Below, in pieces: positions 7,625-8,257 of a DNA stretch of 8,257 bases. Within the stretch, counting starts at the first letter, position 1. The number at the start of each line of letters is the position of its first letter. The stretch is from Dehalococcoidia bacterium (GTDB lineage Bacteria; Chloroflexota; Dehalococcoidia; GIF9; UBA5620): positions 1-8,257 of the forward strand of contig JADHWZ010000101.1 in NCBI GenBank assembly GCA_016783225.1. Reading direction: 5' to 3'. Under the pieces are notes generated by a model. The model made no database searches and was not told where the DNA came from. It saw only the letters and a program-made list of their open reading frames with translations. Both the position numbers and the translations under genes were made by a program.

Positions 7625-8040
7625 CCTTTCCTTGGACTTCGTCAAGGACAAGTCCCGTCAAGGGAGAGGGACAGACAACATGTAGCGCGAGGCTTTAGCC
7701 TCGCCAGTTACTACACCAGGCGGCCTTAAAAGACCGCACTACATGCTCACTACCCTCTGTTGTCCAACAAAACCATCAATAAACGGAACGCTGCAGCAAA
7801 GGCGGCCCTAGTTAAACCGGTTCATGGCGGCGGTTATTCCCTCGGCTAGGCTGCAGTCCACAGCCTCGGCTGCCCGCGGAGTCACCGGCTCGATTGTCTT
7901 CTCTTCCTGTGGAGTGAGGTCGCCGAGTACGTAGCCGATTATGGCGTCCTCGTCGGTGACCGTCGTTCCGTCCTGGTCGGTGGGGCGCCCGATGCCTGCC
8001 TTGATTCGGCAGAAATCTTCACTCCTGTGAGACTCACCTG
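7625..8040. repeat. 416-bp repeat block, copy B (pairs with 6482-6897)
   Basis: This is the second copy of the composite block, offset by exactly 1143 bp, running from just after the tRNA-Lys fragment through Pth fragment 3. The non-coding first 183 bp are about 98% identical to copy A by hand count, whereas the Pth portion is about 84% identical. Confidence 0.9.
7679..7745. repeat. Y-shaped nested inverted repeat, copy B
   Basis: This has the same fold as 6536-6602, with an outer inverted repeat at 7679-7689 and 7735-7745 and the same two inner hairpins. One outer pair is broken by a C at 7686, where copy A has T. Confidence 0.7.
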
Positions 8041-8137
8041 CCGCCACTTGACCTCGCCGCCCTGGAGCCCGATTCACGAAAGCTGGGCGGGCGGATGGCG
8101 GAGATATTGACCTCGGCCCACAGCCCAGAACCGGCAT
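7808..8137 (-). pseudogene. pth: Peptidyl-tRNA hydrolase C-terminal fragment, copy 3 (in a 109-codon chimeric frame)
   Basis: Residues from SEDFCRIKAGIGRP to AEGITAAMNRFN at the end match the Pth C-terminus (7808-8023). This is the same 67-residue segment as copies 1 and 2 with about 84% nucleotide identity to copy 2. Unlike the others it lies in a frame with an ATG start at 8135-8137, preceded only by a weak AAAGAAAG. The first 40 or so residues (rich in Arg, Pro and Ser) do not resemble Pth, and the catalytic N-terminal two thirds are missing. A gene finder may call it as a 109-residue protein. It is more likely a fragment than a gene, though expression cannot be excluded. The 11-bp palindrome at the Pth 5' border recurs here (8027-8037). 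Confidence 0.75.
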
Positions 8138-8257
8138 AGTTGTCTTTCTTTGAGAACCAAGACCCTCACATCAGTAGCCTGACGTTTGCTCAAATCAACA
8201 AGCTCAATCACGCATTCCGGCTTTTTGTTACCTGTCCTCACCCATTAAGTACGGCCA
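8138..8257. other. Window end without recognisable feature
   Basis: All three minus-strand frames entering from the right edge stop within a few codons, and no promoter, tRNA or repeat is recognised in these 120 bp. Confidence 0.4.

Noticed and set aside
6908..7651. Minus-strand 247-codon open frame opposite the TIGR04076-like gene
   Set aside because: It is antisense to a gene with a good start and family motifs, and it runs into the tRNA-Lys fragment; a shadow frame.
2481..8040. Diversity-generating retroelement: a reverse transcriptase near repeats whose coding part varies
   Set aside because: The reverse transcriptase has QGGNASP and not the SQ form typical of DGR enzymes. Differences among the Pth copies are of all base types and not focused on template adenines. 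The changes include many synonymous ones, and no accessory variability protein is present.
6411..8040. CRISPR array
   Set aside because: The repeats are long, few, unevenly composed and separated by genes, with no short regular repeat-spacer pattern.

Overview
The window looks like chromosomal DNA of a free-living bacterium, probably from a metagenome. The gene families fit Chloroflexota (Dehalococcoidia-like), but no marker here settles the phylum. Most of the DNA is moderately GC-rich; the reverse transcriptase gene is visibly AT-richer and looks acquired.

Positions 1-2143 (minus strand) hold a compact housekeeping operon. An extended -10 promoter (2114-2143) precedes a LOG/TIGR00725-family Rossmann protein (1543-2055). 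Then come enolase (245-1534, or from a TTG at 1546 that overlaps the previous stop) and the start of an MBL-fold hydrolase cut by the window edge (1-230).

Positions 2144-4386 hold a reverse transcriptase (2481-4085, minus) with an intact catalytic core and a helical C-terminal extension of about 260 residues. This architecture resembles the UG/Abi (DRT-type) antiphage reverse transcriptases. It stands alone between about 400 bp and 300 bp of non-coding DNA, and imperfect 21-bp direct repeats flank the segment.

Positions 4204-8040 are the oddest part. A composite minus-strand block occurs three times: a 67-codon C-terminal fragment of peptidyl-tRNA hydrolase (Pth), a spacer of about 160-200 bp, and a 3' tRNA fragment. 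The fragment is clearly tRNA-Lys-derived in two blocks and badly decayed in one. In blocks 2 and 3 the spacer is a nearly identical 183-bp repeat able to fold into a Y-shaped structure. Single plus-strand cargo genes sit between the blocks: a CrtI-like FAD oxidoreductase (4728-6233) between blocks 1 and 2, and a TIGR04076-like protein (7031-7465) between blocks 2 and 3. The layout resembles an array of modules or repeated integrations that left pth/tRNA-Lys scars. No integrase or transposase is visible in the window.

The enolase operon is ordinary metabolism. The reverse transcriptase is a candidate defence gene by family resemblance. The two cargo genes have no evident functional link to each other.
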